Positions 43,587-53,254 are shown, counted from the stretch's first letter. The stretch is 64,000 nt of DNA from Nocardia grenadensis NBRC 108939 (GCF_001613445.1 NZ_BDCJ01000020.1:183113-247112), one strand, 5' to 3'. Made by a program: numbers and translations. Notes: generated from the letters alone by a model not told the origin.

Positions 43587-43608
43587 TAAGTTACCCACGG
43601 GTAACTTA
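43587..43608 (+). promoter_or_regulatory. Perfect palindromic operator before etfBA
   Basis: TAAGTTACCC-AC-GGGTAACTTA is a perfect 10-bp inverted repeat in the divergent region between the methyltransferase (minus) and etfB (plus). Its size and shape suit a TetR-family dimer or pair of dimers. It lies about 106 bp before the etfB start, so it may control the electron-transfer flavoprotein, the glucan operon, or both. Confidence 0.65.
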
Positions 43609-43713
43609 ACGTAGGGTAATGTCTCGGCCTGAGCTACTCACAGGGACGTACGGCCGCTGGAGATCGTGCGACCGCCAATACAGGTAACCAGAACAGGAGG
43701 TCGACGAAGACCG

Positions 43714-44499
43714 ATGCCGAATATCGTCGTACTCATCAAGCAGGTGCCCGATACCTGGTCCGAGCGCAAGCTGACCGACGGTGACTTCACCCTCGACCGT
43801 GAAGCCGCCGACGCGGTGCTCGACGAGATCAACGAGCGCGCCGTCGAGGAAGCCCTCCTGATCAAGGAGGCGCAGGGTGGCGAGGTCACCGTGCTGGCCG
43901 CCGGCCCCGATCGCGCCACCGAGGCCATCCGCAAGGCCCTGTCCATGGGCGCCGACAAGGCCATCCACATCAACGATCCGGCCATCCACGGCTCCGACGC
44001 GGTGCAGACCGCGTGGGTGCTGGCCGGTGCGCTGGGCCAGGTCGAGGGTGTCGAACTCGTGATCGCCGGTAATGAGGCCACCGACGGCCGCGCGGGCGCC
44101 GTCCCGGCCATCATCGCCGAGTACCTGGGCATTCCGCAGCTCACCCACCTGCGCAAGCTGACCGTCGACGGCGAGAAGATCACCGGCGAGCGGGAAACCG
44201 ACGACGGTGTCTTCAAGCTGGAGGCCACGCTGCCGGCCATCGTGAGCGTCACCGAGAAGATCAACGAGCCGCGCTTCCCCTCCTTCAAGGGCATCATGGC
44301 CGCGAAGAAGAAGGAAGTGCAGACCTTCACCCTGGAAGATCTGGGCATCGACCCGTCGACCGTGGGTGTCGAGAACGCGGGCAGCAAGGTCACCGCGTCC
44401 ACCCCGAAGCCGCCGCGTACCGCGGGCGAGAAGATCACCGACGAGGGCGACGGCGGCACCAAGATCGCCCAGTACCTGGTCGGCCAGAAGATCATCTGA
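43714..44499 (+). CDS. etfB: Electron transfer flavoprotein beta subunit
   Basis: EtfB (261 residues; also fixA) pairs with EtfA to carry electrons from acyl-CoA dehydrogenases to the respiratory chain. Family phrases include MPNIVVLIKQVPDT, LDEINERAVEEAL, AGNEATDGRAGAVP and SVTEKINEPRFPSFKGIMAAKKK. It starts 38 bp before etfA and is preceded by AGGAGG. An operator-like palindrome lies upstream at 43587. Confidence 0.93.
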   Translation: MPNIVVLIKQVPDTWSERKLTDGDFTLDREAADAVLDEINERAVEEALLIKEAQGGEVTVLAAGPDRATEAIRKALSMGADKAIHINDPAIHGSDAVQTAWVLAGALGQVEGVELVIAGNEATDGRAGAVPAIIAEYLGIPQLTHLRKLTVDGEKITGERETDDGVFKLEATLPAIVSVTEKINEPRFPSFKGIMAAKKKEVQTFTLEDLGIDPSTVGVENAGSKVTASTPKPPRTAGEKITDEGDGGTKIAQYLVGQKII

Positions 44500-44536
44500 G
44501 ACCCGCACCCGCAGCAACTTCTAGGAGAACAGACAA

Positions 44537-45493
44537 ATGGCAGAAGTACTTGTGCTCGTCGAGCACGCCGAAGGTGCGGTCAAGAAGGTCAGCACCGAAC
44601 TGCTGAGCGCCGCCGCCGCCCTGGGTGAACCGGCCGCGGTGGTGCTGGGCGCGCCCGGCACCGCGGACAAGCTGTCGGACGCGCTGGCCGCCGCGGGCGC
44701 CGCCAAGATCTACGTCGCCGAATCCGATGACGTGGAGAACTACCTGGTCACCCCGAAGGTCGACGTGCTGGCCGGCCTGGTCGAATCCGCGTCCCCGGCC
44801 GCCGTTCTGGTCGCCGCCACCGCGGAGGGTAAAGAGGTCTCCGGCCGGCTCGCCGCCCGCATCGGCTCGGGTCTGCTGGTCGATGTCGTCGACGTGAAGG
44901 CCGACGGTACGGCCGTGCACAGCATCTTCGGTGGCGCCTTCACCGTCGACGCGCAGGCCACCGGCGATGTACCGGTGATCTCGGTGCGCCCGGGTTCGGT
45001 CGAGGCCAAGCCCTCGGCCGGCGCCGGTGAGAAGGTCACCGTCGAGGTCCCCGCGCAGGAAGAAGGCGTCGTCAAGGTCACCAGTCGCGAGCCCGTCGTG
45101 GCCGGGGACCGGCCGGAACTCACCGAGGCGAGCATCGTCGTCTCCGGTGGTCGCGGTGTCGGTTCGGCCGACAACTTCTCCGTGGTCGAATCCCTCGCCG
45201 ATTCGCTCGGCGCGGCCGTCGGCGCCTCCCGTGCCGCGGTCGACTCGGGGTACTACCCGGGCCAGTTCCAGGTCGGTCAGACCGGTAAGACGGTCTCCCC
45301 GCAGCTGTACTTCGCCCTGGGTATCTCGGGCGCCATCCAGCACCGGGCCGGTATGCAGACGTCCAAGACCATCATCGCGGTCAACAAGGACGAGGAAGCC
45401 CCGATCTTCGAGATCGCCGACTACGGCATCGTGGGCGACCTGTTCAATGTCGCCCCGCAGCTGACCGAAGAGGTCAAGAAGCACAAGGGCTGA
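44537..45493 (+). CDS. etfA: Electron transfer flavoprotein alpha subunit
   Basis: EtfA (318 residues; also fixB) binds the FAD of the heterodimer. The C-terminal FAD domain has VVSGGRGVGSADNF, DSGYYPGQFQVGQTGKTV and YFALGISGAIQHRAGM. It is downstream of etfB in a two-gene operon. A classical terminator follows at 45512. Confidence 0.93.
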   Translation: MAEVLVLVEHAEGAVKKVSTELLSAAAALGEPAAVVLGAPGTADKLSDALAAAGAAKIYVAESDDVENYLVTPKVDVLAGLVESASPAAVLVAATAEGKEVSGRLAARIGSGLLVDVVDVKADGTAVHSIFGGAFTVDAQATGDVPVISVRPGSVEAKPSAGAGEKVTVEVPAQEEGVVKVTSREPVVAGDRPELTEASIVVSGGRGVGSADNFSVVESLADSLGAAVGASRAAVDSGYYPGQFQVGQTGKTVSPQLYFALGISGAIQHRAGMQTSKTIIAVNKDEEAPIFEIADYGIVGDLFNVAPQLTEEVKKHKG

Positions 45494-45511
45494 TTCCGGC
45501 GCTTCGCGGGG

Positions 45512-45548
45512 AACGTCCGGCCGGTACACCGGCCGGACGTTTTCTTTG
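45512..45548 (+). terminator. Intrinsic terminator of etfBA
   Basis: A 14-bp stem (45512-45525 with 45528-45541, arm AACGTCCGGCCGGT) runs directly into TTTTCTTT. It starts 19 bp after the etfA stop. Confidence 0.9.
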
Positions 45549-45756
45549 CGAGGACACCGTGCCGGGCACATACTCCGGTTGCTATCCACCGCCGGTCCAC
45601 CGGCCACCGTAGCGGCCGATTCCCATGGGCGGTGGAGGCGAGGGCCGCGGCCCGACCGGTCGGCTGCTGGCGGGTCGGGGATAGATTCGAAATAGAGCCC
45701 CCCGGACGGATGCGGGGTACAGCCCGGGGACGGATGAGGGAAAGAGGACCGGATCG

Positions 45757-47106
45757 ATGGCCATTCTGGACGAGAAGCTCCACGACATCTATACCGAGGT
45801 ACTGCAGCGCAACCCTGGTGAGATCGAGTTCCACCAGGCGGTGCACGAGGTGCTGGACAGTCTCGGTCCGGTGGTGGCCAAACATCCCGCCTACACCGAC
45901 GCCGCCGTGCTGCGCCGCCTGTGCGAGCCGGAGCGCCAGATCATTTTCCGGGTGCCCTGGGTCGACGATATGGGCCGGGTACAGATCAATCGTGGATTCC
46001 GGGTCGAATTCAACTCCGCACTCGGACCCTACAAGGGCGGGTTACGGTTCCACCCCAGCGTCTACCTCGGGATCGTCAAATTCCTCGGCTTCGAACAGAC
46101 TTTCAAGAACTCGCTGACCGGTATGCCGATCGGCGGCGGGAAGGGCGGTTCCGACTTCGATCCGAAGGGCCGCTCCGAGGGCGAGGTGATGCGCTTCTGT
46201 CAGGCGTTCATGACCGAGCTCTATCGCCATATCGGGGAATACACCGACGTACCGGCCGGTGATATCGGTGTCGGCGGACGCGAGATCGGTTATCTGTTCG
46301 GCCAGTACAAACGCATCACCAACCGCTTCGAATCCGGCGTGCTCACCGGAAAGGGCCTGGCCTGGGGTGGGTCGCGGGTCCGGACCGAGGCCACCGGGTA
46401 CGGCGTCGTCTTCTTCGTCAATGAGATCCTGCGGGCGCGCGGCGACAGCTTCGAGGGCAAGCGGGTCGTCATCTCCGGTTCCGGCAATGTCGCCATCTAC
46501 GCGATCGAGAAGGTCGAACAACTCGGCGGCACCGTGGTCGCCTGCTCCGATTCCGGCGGCTACATCGTCGACGAGAAGGGTCTCGACCTCGAGCTCCTCA
46601 AAGACGTGAAGGAGCGGCGACGGGCCCGGATCGCGAGCTACGCCGATGAACCCGGGTCATCGGCCGAATTCATCGAAACGGGTTCGGTATGGGAAGTGCC
46701 TTGCGATATCGCGCTCCCGTGCGCCACCCAGAACGAGCTCAACGGCCGCGACGCGGTGGCCCTGGCCGACAACGGTGTCACGATCGTCGCCGAGGGTGCG
46801 AATATGCCGTGCACTCCGGAAGCCGTACGGGTGTTCGCCGAGCGCGGGATCGTCTTCGCGCCGGGTAAGGCCGCCAATGCGGGTGGTGTGGCGACCAGTG
46901 CGCTGGAGATGCAGCAGAACGCCTCCCGGGATTCATGGTCCTTCGAGCACACCGAAGACCGTCTCGCCGAGATCATGCGGGGCGTGCACGACCGCTGTCT
47001 GGAGACCGCCGACGAATACGGTTCGCCCGGTGATTACGTCGCCGGTGCGAATATCGCAGGCTTCATCCAGGTCGCGGATGCGATGCTCGCGCTCGGCGTC
47101 ATCTAG
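45757..47106 (+). CDS. gdhA: NADP-specific glutamate dehydrogenase
   Basis: GdhA (449 residues) is the hexameric class I enzyme that aminates 2-oxoglutarate to glutamate. Diagnostic segments are GPYKGGLRFHPSV, the active-site PIGGGKGGSDFDPKG, and the NADP Rossmann fold VVISGSGNVAIYAI. The length is standard. The ATG follows GAGG-rich sequence. It is monocistronic. It probably supports ammonium assimilation; no nitrogen-regulator site was recognised upstream. Confidence 0.93.
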   Translation: MAILDEKLHDIYTEVLQRNPGEIEFHQAVHEVLDSLGPVVAKHPAYTDAAVLRRLCEPERQIIFRVPWVDDMGRVQINRGFRVEFNSALGPYKGGLRFHPSVYLGIVKFLGFEQTFKNSLTGMPIGGGKGGSDFDPKGRSEGEVMRFCQAFMTELYRHIGEYTDVPAGDIGVGGREIGYLFGQYKRITNRFESGVLTGKGLAWGGSRVRTEATGYGVVFFVNEILRARGDSFEGKRVVISGSGNVAIYAIEKVEQLGGTVVACSDSGGYIVDEKGLDLELLKDVKERRRARIASYADEPGSSAEFIETGSVWEVPCDIALPCATQNELNGRDAVALADNGVTIVAEGANMPCTPEAVRVFAERGIVFAPGKAANAGGVATSALEMQQNASRDSWSFEHTEDRLAEIMRGVHDRCLETADEYGSPGDYVAGANIAGFIQVADAMLALGVI

Positions 47107-47145
47107 AAAGCACGCCCCACGCGCGGGCGGCCGGTGTCGGCGGCG

Positions 47146-47390
47146 TCATCCAGGGATTCCCGGATCGGCGCCGCGGCGGGGCCGGTGCCCCCGGTGGCCG
47201 GTCCCGCCGGTCGGCGGCAGCGCGAACGCGAGACCGGCGGCGAGTGCCGGGACGACGCAGAGCACGGTCAGCACGGCCTGCGTCCCGTGCCGGTCGGCGA
47301 TTCCGCCGAGTATCGGCATGAACAGCCCGCCCGCGCTCACCGCGATACCGAGGGTGGCCCGGCCGCGGTCCAGGCGCGGGCCGGAAGGTA
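47146..47390 (-). pseudogene. 5'-truncated MFS transporter remnant
   Basis: From about 47382 leftward the frame encodes the last membrane helices of an MFS efflux pump: RATLGIAVSAGGLFMPILGG, IADRHGTQAVLTVLCVVPALAA, then a short tail to the stop at 47146. The rest of the transporter (about 300 residues) is missing. Homology ends where the rightward AraC fragment begins, so a deletion removed the shared 5' region of a divergent pair. Confidence 0.65.
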
Positions 47391-47431
47391 GTCCTGTCCC
47401 GGCTTGACCAGCGCTGGCGGAACTCGGCCGG

Positions 47432-47671
47432 CGGACGGGTGCCGGGGAACGCATCCTCACCCGGCTGTTCCGGACCGAGTTCGCCATGACCTATCCGCAG
47501 TGGCGGACCCAGCTGCGGCTGCACCTGGCGGTGCGATTGCTCGCCGAGGGGTATTCGGTGACCACGGTGGCCGGTCGCTGCGGCTGGGCCTCGCCCAGCG
47601 CTTTCATCGATGTGTACCGGCATGCGTTCGGACGCACCCCGGGTAGTTCACGACGCGGCAGGGATCAATAG
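47432..47671 (+). pseudogene. 5'-truncated AraC-family regulator remnant
   Basis: The frame reads ILTRLFRTEFAMTYPQWRTQ, the second helix of an AraC DNA-binding domain, then RLLAEGYSVTTVAGRCGWAS, PSAFIDVYRHAFGRTPG and a stop. The effector domain and first helix-turn-helix are gone. AraC regulators are often divergent from MFS pumps, which matches the remnant on the left side of the junction. Confidence 0.65.
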
Positions 47672-47936
47672 TCGGGATTCTCACCGGGTGATATGCGGTC
47701 GACGCATAGGAATACGAAAGCCGAAATGCGACCACTTCTACTTCGGTCTATTCCAATTGTGTTGTGATGGAACGGGTTTGCTGTGTCGATACCCCTTTCA
47801 TCGAGTGCTGTTCCAGGCGGAGAATTGGCTAAGCTGTGCGCGCCGATCGAGGAGGCGGCAGTGCGGAGTGCTCGGTCGGGTCGACCGATCCGGACAATTC
47901 AAGAATGGCCGCCGCGGCGGCAGGAAATGGGGAACT

Positions 47937-48500
47937 GTGCACGGCCGTAAAAGGTTCGGTCCATTACCCGACAGCCGAGTCGTTTCGACAGTGTTCGCGC
48001 GGGCGGCGGAATTCCGCACCGCCGGAGCGGCCGATTTCGGTTGTTCCATGCTCGCCGCCGTCGCGGGCCTGGCGGACGCCCACCGGCGCCTGGCCGCGTC
48101 GCGGCCGAACTGGGACGATGTGGTGCTCACCTGGATCCCGGGCCGACCCGTACCGGAACTGCCCGGTATGGACCTCGCTGCCGATCCGTTCGCCCGAGCC
48201 TGGGAGGACGCGCAGCGGCATCTTCTCGTCATAGACCGGGAGGCGCACCGTGTTCTCGGTACGCCGGGCAGCGGTGCGGTGGAACATCACGAGGGCTTGG
48301 GTGCGGTGTTCGGCCGCCTGGCGCATCTATACACGATGTCGTTCGACCGCTACGTCCGGGACGGGCCGGAAGCGGTGCACCGGCGGCAATTGGCGCGGGC
48401 GTATCTCTCCTACGAGAGCCTCGCGCGTGAACTGGCCTGCGGGGAGAAGTGCCTGCCACCGCCGCCCGGCGGGTCCGTAGCCGGCTCCAGGGGTCGGTAA
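47937..48500 (+). CDS. Uncharacterised protein in an AT-richer stretch
   Basis: From GTG 47937 this frame codes about 187 residues that I do not recognise: FGCSMLAAVAGLADAHRRLA, WIPGRPVPELPG, LGAVFGRLAHLYTMSF and ARAYLSYESLARELACG. It is mostly helical with no signal or membrane segment. The upstream region 47680-47935 is clearly less GC-rich than its surroundings and may be foreign or a strong promoter region. The start is uncertain. Confidence 0.5.
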   Translation: MHGRKRFGPLPDSRVVSTVFARAAEFRTAGAADFGCSMLAAVAGLADAHRRLAASRPNWDDVVLTWIPGRPVPELPGMDLAADPFARAWEDAQRHLLVIDREAHRVLGTPGSGAVEHHEGLGAVFGRLAHLYTMSFDRYVRDGPEAVHRRQLARAYLSYESLARELACGEKCLPPPPGGSVAGSRGR

Positions 48501-48749
48501 TAAGGGCGTGACCGGACACCGGCCGCCGACTTCTCGGCAGCGGGCCGGCGCCGACGTCCGAGGAGGTGCCGGAATCGCGCCGCAGCCGGTGTCGGACAGT
48601 ACTTCTCGTACTCGGCGGTGGCACACGCCCTGCGGTTGCCCCCGCGGCCGCCGAGAGATCACTCCGTGGGCCGATGTGGTGGTGCGGCGCGCGGGCGAAG
48701 ATGGTGGTGCCGTCCGCCACGGGGGCGGACCGGGCGGAGTGGAGGTTTC

Positions 48750-49595
48750 ATGAAATTGGAAGCCGGGCAGGTCGCTGTCGTCACCGGAGCCGCGAACGGC
48801 ATCGGCAGGGCGGTGGCCGCCGCGCTGGTCGATCGGGGTCTACGGGTGGTGGTGGCCGACGTCGAGGCCGAGACGCTGGCGCGGACGGCCGCCGAACTCG
48901 GTGACCCGGTGCTCGCCGTGCCGACCGACGTCGCCGATATCGATCAGGTCCGGGCCCTCGCCGAGCGGACACTCGCCACCTTCGGCCGGGTGGACCTCGT
49001 CGTCAACAACGCGGGCGTGGGTGCGGGTGGGCCGAGCTGGGATATCGCCCCCGCGGAATGGGATCGGGTCTGGTCGGTGAATGTGGGCGGTGTGGTCAAC
49101 GGTATCCATGTGTTCACGCCGCATCTCATTGCCGGCGGTGGCGGCCATATCGTCAATACCGCTTCGCTGGCCGGGCTGACCGTCGGCCTGTTCGGGGCGC
49201 CGTACGCGGCGAGCAAGAGCGCGATCATCTCGATCTCGGAATCGCTGCGCGGCGAACTGGACATCATCGCGCCGCATATCGGGGTGACGGTGGTGTGCCC
49301 CGGCCCGGTGGATACGCGGATGTTCCGGGGCCTGGCCGAGATGGCCGCGCCACCCGAGGAGGGGGCGCCGGAGGCGGAGACGCTGCCCGCGGAGGTCTTG
49401 GCCGCGCTCGCGCCGATGATGGCGGCCGTGGGCGAGATGGCGAAGGAAATGCTGCCCCCAACGCGGGCCGCCGAGATCGTGCTCGCCGCCGTGGAGGCCG
49501 GGAAACTGTACGAGACCACGCATCCGGTGATGGCACACGCCGCGCGGGAACGCATCGAGACGATCCTCGAATCATTCGGTGCCGCTGCGGGATAG
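48750..49595 (+). CDS. Short-chain dehydrogenase/reductase
   Basis: The 281-residue Rossmann enzyme has the classical TGAANGIGRAVA, VVNNAGVG, IVNTASLAG (Ser) and YAASKSA (Tyr, Lys) motifs. It belongs to the classical SDR group; the substrate is not clear. A longer C-terminus (to residue 281) has an Ala/Glu-rich linker. ATG 48750 follows GGAGG. It is single in its strand. Confidence 0.9.
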   Translation: MKLEAGQVAVVTGAANGIGRAVAAALVDRGLRVVVADVEAETLARTAAELGDPVLAVPTDVADIDQVRALAERTLATFGRVDLVVNNAGVGAGGPSWDIAPAEWDRVWSVNVGGVVNGIHVFTPHLIAGGGGHIVNTASLAGLTVGLFGAPYAASKSAIISISESLRGELDIIAPHIGVTVVCPGPVDTRMFRGLAEMAAPPEEGAPEAETLPAEVLAALAPMMAAVGEMAKEMLPPTRAAEIVLAAVEAGKLYETTHPVMAHAARERIETILESFGAAAG

Positions 49596-49658
49596 CGGTG
49601 CGCGATCCTCGAACGACGGCGGCGGGATGACACAGCCCGAGGATGCCCGCTGCCTGGG

Positions 49659-50336
49659 TCATTGCTCTGCGTCGCGGACCAATAGCGCGATCTGGACCCG
49701 ATTAGCTACCCCCAGCTTGGTGAACAGATTGCCGGTGCGTGCCTTGACGGTGGCGACGGTGACCTGTAATCGCGCGGCGATCTCCGGGTTGGCCAGACCG
49801 TCCGCGATGGCTCGCGCGGTGTCGAGTTCGCGTTCGGACAGGGCAGCCAGTCGTTTCCGCGCGGCGTCGCGGGAGGCGCCGCGGGCTTCGGTGGAACCCG
49901 GCCCGGTGGCCGCGGCTATCACCCGCGCCGTGACCGTGGGGGACAGCACGGGGTTGCCGGCTGCGACCGTGCGTATCGCGTCGGCGATCCGGGCGGGCGG
50001 GGTGTCCTTGAGAACGAAGCCGAGTGCCCCGGCGCGTAGGGCACCGAGCACCAGCTCGTCGGAGTCGAAGGTGGTCAACATGAGTACCGCCGGCGCGGCC
50101 GGTACGGCGCGGAGGTACCGGGTGGTGTCGACGCCGTCGCGGCCGGGCATCCGCACATCCATCAGCACGACATCCGGCCGCTGTTCGTCCACCACCTCGA
50201 GCGCGCTGTCCCCGTCGGCGGCCTCCGCGACGACGGTCAGATCCGGCTCGCCGTCGATGACGAGCCGTAGCGCCATCCGCACCAGCTGGTCGTCGTCGAC
50301 GATGACAACGCGCACCGTGTCCTGTTCACTGTGCAC
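49659..50336 (-). CDS. LuxR-type response regulator
   Basis: The 225-residue regulator has an N-terminal receiver (VVIVDDDQLVRMAL, phospho-Asp in VVLMDVRMPG, the KDTPP switch) and a C-terminal LuxR helix-turn-helix (LSERELDTARAIADGLANPE, VATVKARTGNLFTKLGV). It begins at GTG 50336, immediately after the histidine kinase stop, so the two form a two-component pair. The signal and targets are unknown; LuxR-type pairs in nocardiae often control cell-envelope stress or development. Confidence 0.92.
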   Translation of the reverse strand: MHSEQDTVRVVIVDDDQLVRMALRLVIDGEPDLTVVAEAADGDSALEVVDEQRPDVVLMDVRMPGRDGVDTTRYLRAVPAAPAVLMLTTFDSDELVLGALRAGALGFVLKDTPPARIADAIRTVAAGNPVLSPTVTARVIAAATGPGSTEARGASRDAARKRLAALSERELDTARAIADGLANPEIAARLQVTVATVKARTGNLFTKLGVANRVQIALLVRDAEQ

Positions 50337-51521
50337 TCATGCTCTTTTCTCGTGCTCGTGCTCCGGCCAGGGAAGTTGCGCGGTGAGAACGTACCCGTTA
50401 TCGGATGTGCGATGGTGGTCGAGTGTTCCGCCGGCGAGGGTGATTCGTTCGGCGAGGCCGAGGAGACCGAAGCCCGAGGCCGGTGGCCGGGCGACGGGGG
50501 TGACGGCCGCCGAATTGCGGACGCTGACGTGCAGTCCGCCGCCGGGCGTCCCCTCTACGGTGATGTGGATCTCCGCAGCAGGGGCGTGTTTCGCGGCGTT
50601 GGTGAGTCCTTCCTGAATTACCCGATAGCCGGTCCGTCCCACGGTCTCGGGTGGGATGGCGGTCACCGTGGTGGCGAGTGTGACGTCCAGACCCGACGAC
50701 CGGGCGTCGGCTACCAGCTCCGAGATCCGGTCCAGAGTGGGTTGCGGTGGTTCGGGGCGGTCGGGGTCGGCGCGAAGGACACCGAGGACGTCGCGGAGTT
50801 CTTCCAGCGCTTGGCGGGAACCGTCGGCGATTCCGCGGATCAGTGTGCGCGTCTCCACGGGGGAGAGGTCGGCACGGTGGTCCAGGACGCCGGCTTGCAT
50901 GGCGACCAGCGAGATCCGGTGCGCGAGCACATCGTGCATTTCGCGGGCGATCCGGTTGCGTTCCGTGGCCTGTGCCTGCGCCGCCCGTGCGGCCTGTTCG
51001 CGTTCCGCGCTGTCGGCGCGGTCCCGCAGCCATCGCACTTCGGCGCGGCGGGCGTCGATGGCCACCCCGCTTGCCACCGCGATCCCGGCGCTCAGCACCG
51101 GCAGCGCGAGTTGTAACCAGATCGGCGCGGGCACCGTGTCGATCGGGTAGAGGTCTTCGGCGAACTGCGCCGCGGACACATACGCCGCGACGACCACCCC
51201 GATCTCGAGCGGACGGCGGCGAGTGGACAGCGAACACAGTGCCAGCAGCGCGGCACCGGTGGCGAGCGCCGACGCCGCCGAAGCGATCGCGACCGCCAGG
51301 GCGACGGTGAACGGGAACCGCCGCCGCCACAGCAGCATCGTCAGGCAGCCGAGTGCGATCAGTGGATCACCGGTGACGAACCAGGAACACGTATCGGCCA
51401 CGCAGCCCGCCGGCAGCGCTGCGGCGACGGAGAACCAGAAGGGGAGGCCGAGTACCGCGGCCGCCGTCAGCCGCCAGGTCTGCTGCCACGCCCCGAGCCG
51501 GGCGGCGCCGTCGGTGTCCAC
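50337..51521 (-). CDS. Sensor histidine kinase
   Basis: The kinase (about 394 residues from GTG 51521) has several N-terminal membrane helices, a HisKA_3 dimerisation helix with the phospho-His in RIAREMHDVLAHRIS, and a HATPase domain with NAAKHAP and GFGLLGLAERI. It is a NarL/DesK-type kinase that would phosphorylate the neighbouring LuxR regulator. Upstream in-frame coding to 51620 looks like chance. The kinase stop abuts the regulator start. Confidence 0.9.
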   Translation of the reverse strand: MDTDGAARLGAWQQTWRLTAAAVLGLPFWFSVAAALPAGCVADTCSWFVTGDPLIALGCLTMLLWRRRFPFTVALAVAIASAASALATGAALLALCSLSTRRRPLEIGVVVAAYVSAAQFAEDLYPIDTVPAPIWLQLALPVLSAGIAVASGVAIDARRAEVRWLRDRADSAEREQAARAAQAQATERNRIAREMHDVLAHRISLVAMQAGVLDHRADLSPVETRTLIRGIADGSRQALEELRDVLGVLRADPDRPEPPQPTLDRISELVADARSSGLDVTLATTVTAIPPETVGRTGYRVIQEGLTNAAKHAPAAEIHITVEGTPGGGLHVSVRNSAAVTPVARPPASGFGLLGLAERITLAGGTLDHHRTSDNGYVLTAQLPWPEHEHEKRA

Positions 51522-51748
51522 CAGGCCATTATCGCGGCACCGACCGGCCGGAAGCAGCAGCCCAGCGGCCGAGGTGTGCTCGACCCGGGTCGAATCGTCG
51601 CCTCGACTTTCGTCGAACACGATTGCCGCCGCCGGAGCGATGTGCCGGCGGGGCGGGCTCGGCAGACTCGGTGATGTACCAGCCGGACACGAGCCCCAGC
51701 GGACCGTTTGCTCGTGGTCGGCGCCAATTCGTCGGGGAGTAGCAGCGT

Positions 51749-53254
51749 ATGAATCGACAACGGACCCGGAGCCTGAGCCTGCTGGCCGTGCTCGGTCTCA
51801 CCGGAGCGCTGGTCGGGGCGCCCGTCGTGGCCGCGGACCCGGCCGAAGGCCCCGCAGTACCGGTGCAGTGGGGCGCATGTCCGGAGGGGGTCGAAGATCC
51901 CGCGGCCGGGCCGGCCCAGTTGCACTGCGCCACCGTGCCGGTGCCCTTGAACTACAACGAGCCCGAGGGTGCGCAGATCGAGATCATGATCTCCCGGCTG
52001 GCGAGTAGAAACCCGGACAAGCGTCGCGGGGTCTTATTGCTCAACCCGGGTGGTCCGGGTGGTTCAGGCTTGGACCAGCCGAAGTTCCTGGCTGCCCAGG
52101 GGCTGCCCGCCGATGTGCTGGACAGCTATGACGTGATCGGTATGGATACCCGCGGCGTAGGGCATTCGGCACCGGTGAGCTGCGGTTTCACCGATGATCA
52201 GGCGTACTTCGGCAATATCCCGCCGTATGCGGAAAACGATGCTGCGGTCACCGAACGGGCCACGGTCGCCCAGGGAGTCGCCGAGCAGTGCGCGGCCAAC
52301 GACCACGAGGGCCGGTTGCGGTATGTGTCGACCGCGAATATGGCCCGTGACCTGGACCGGATCCGATCGGCGCTGGGGGAGGACAAGGCCAGCTTCCTCG
52401 GTTACTCCTACGGTACTGCGCTCGGTGCCGCCTATGCCTCGATGTTCCCGAAGCAGGCCGACCGCATCGTGCTCGACAGCAATATCGGCGACACCTACCT
52501 CGACCACGAGGGGATGCGCCTGTACGGCCTCGGAATGGAAGAGACGTTCCCCGACTTCGCTGCATGGGCCGCCGCCCGCCACGACACCTACGGTCTCGGC
52601 CGCACACCGGAAGAGGTGCGGCGGACGTACTTCGCCCTCGCCGAGCGACTGGACGCGAACCCGGTGGACGGGATGGACGGCAGTCTCTTCCGGTTCGGCA
52701 CCTTCTTCACGCTCTATCGCCCGGCGCTGTACGCGCCGGCGGCCGAGAGCTGGAAATCGCTGCTCGAAACCGGGCGTCCCGGAGCCGCGGGCGGCCGCCC
52801 GCCGGGCACCGGCGCACCTTCGCCGAACGATAACGCCTGGTCGGTCTTTCTGGCGGTGACCTGCAACGATGTCGAATGGCCGGCGGATATCCGGACCTAC
52901 CACCGTGCCGTCGCCGAGGACCGGGAACGGTACCCGCTCTACGGCGCGGCTGCCGCGAACGTCATGCCCTGCGCCTACTGGAAGCTCGGGCCGTCCGAGC
53001 CGCCGGTGCGGATCGACAACTCCGGCCCGGCTGATGTGCTGATTGTGCAGAACCAGCGCGACCCGGTCACCCCGCTACGCGGCGGCGAGCTGCTCGACGA
53101 GAAGTTCGGTCAGCGTTCCCGGTTGGTCACTGTCGACGGGAGTGGGCACGGGGCCTATGTTCTCGGCGCCAACCCCTGCGCGTCCGACGTCGTCACCAGC
53201 TACCTGGTGAACGGCGACATACCCGAACACGACATGACCTGCCGGGCGGGCTAG
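51749..53254 (+). CDS. Secreted alpha/beta hydrolase (tripeptidyl aminopeptidase-like)
   Basis: The 501-residue protein has a signal peptide (to about residue 29), then an alpha/beta hydrolase fold with oxyanion motif NPGGPGGSG, nucleophile motif GYSYG, an Asp in NQRDPVTP and the His in GSGHGAYV. It is closest to secreted tripeptidyl aminopeptidases and mycobacterial Hip1-type hydrolases. It is outside the cell. The ATG is preceded by GTAGCAGCGT without a strong ribosome site. It is divergent from the kinase across 227 bp. Confidence 0.88.
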   Translation: MNRQRTRSLSLLAVLGLTGALVGAPVVAADPAEGPAVPVQWGACPEGVEDPAAGPAQLHCATVPVPLNYNEPEGAQIEIMISRLASRNPDKRRGVLLLNPGGPGGSGLDQPKFLAAQGLPADVLDSYDVIGMDTRGVGHSAPVSCGFTDDQAYFGNIPPYAENDAAVTERATVAQGVAEQCAANDHEGRLRYVSTANMARDLDRIRSALGEDKASFLGYSYGTALGAAYASMFPKQADRIVLDSNIGDTYLDHEGMRLYGLGMEETFPDFAAWAAARHDTYGLGRTPEEVRRTYFALAERLDANPVDGMDGSLFRFGTFFTLYRPALYAPAAESWKSLLETGRPGAAGGRPPGTGAPSPNDNAWSVFLAVTCNDVEWPADIRTYHRAVAEDRERYPLYGAAAANVMPCAYWKLGPSEPPVRIDNSGPADVLIVQNQRDPVTPLRGGELLDEKFGQRSRLVTVDGSGHGAYVLGANPCASDVVTSYLVNGDIPEHDMTCRAG

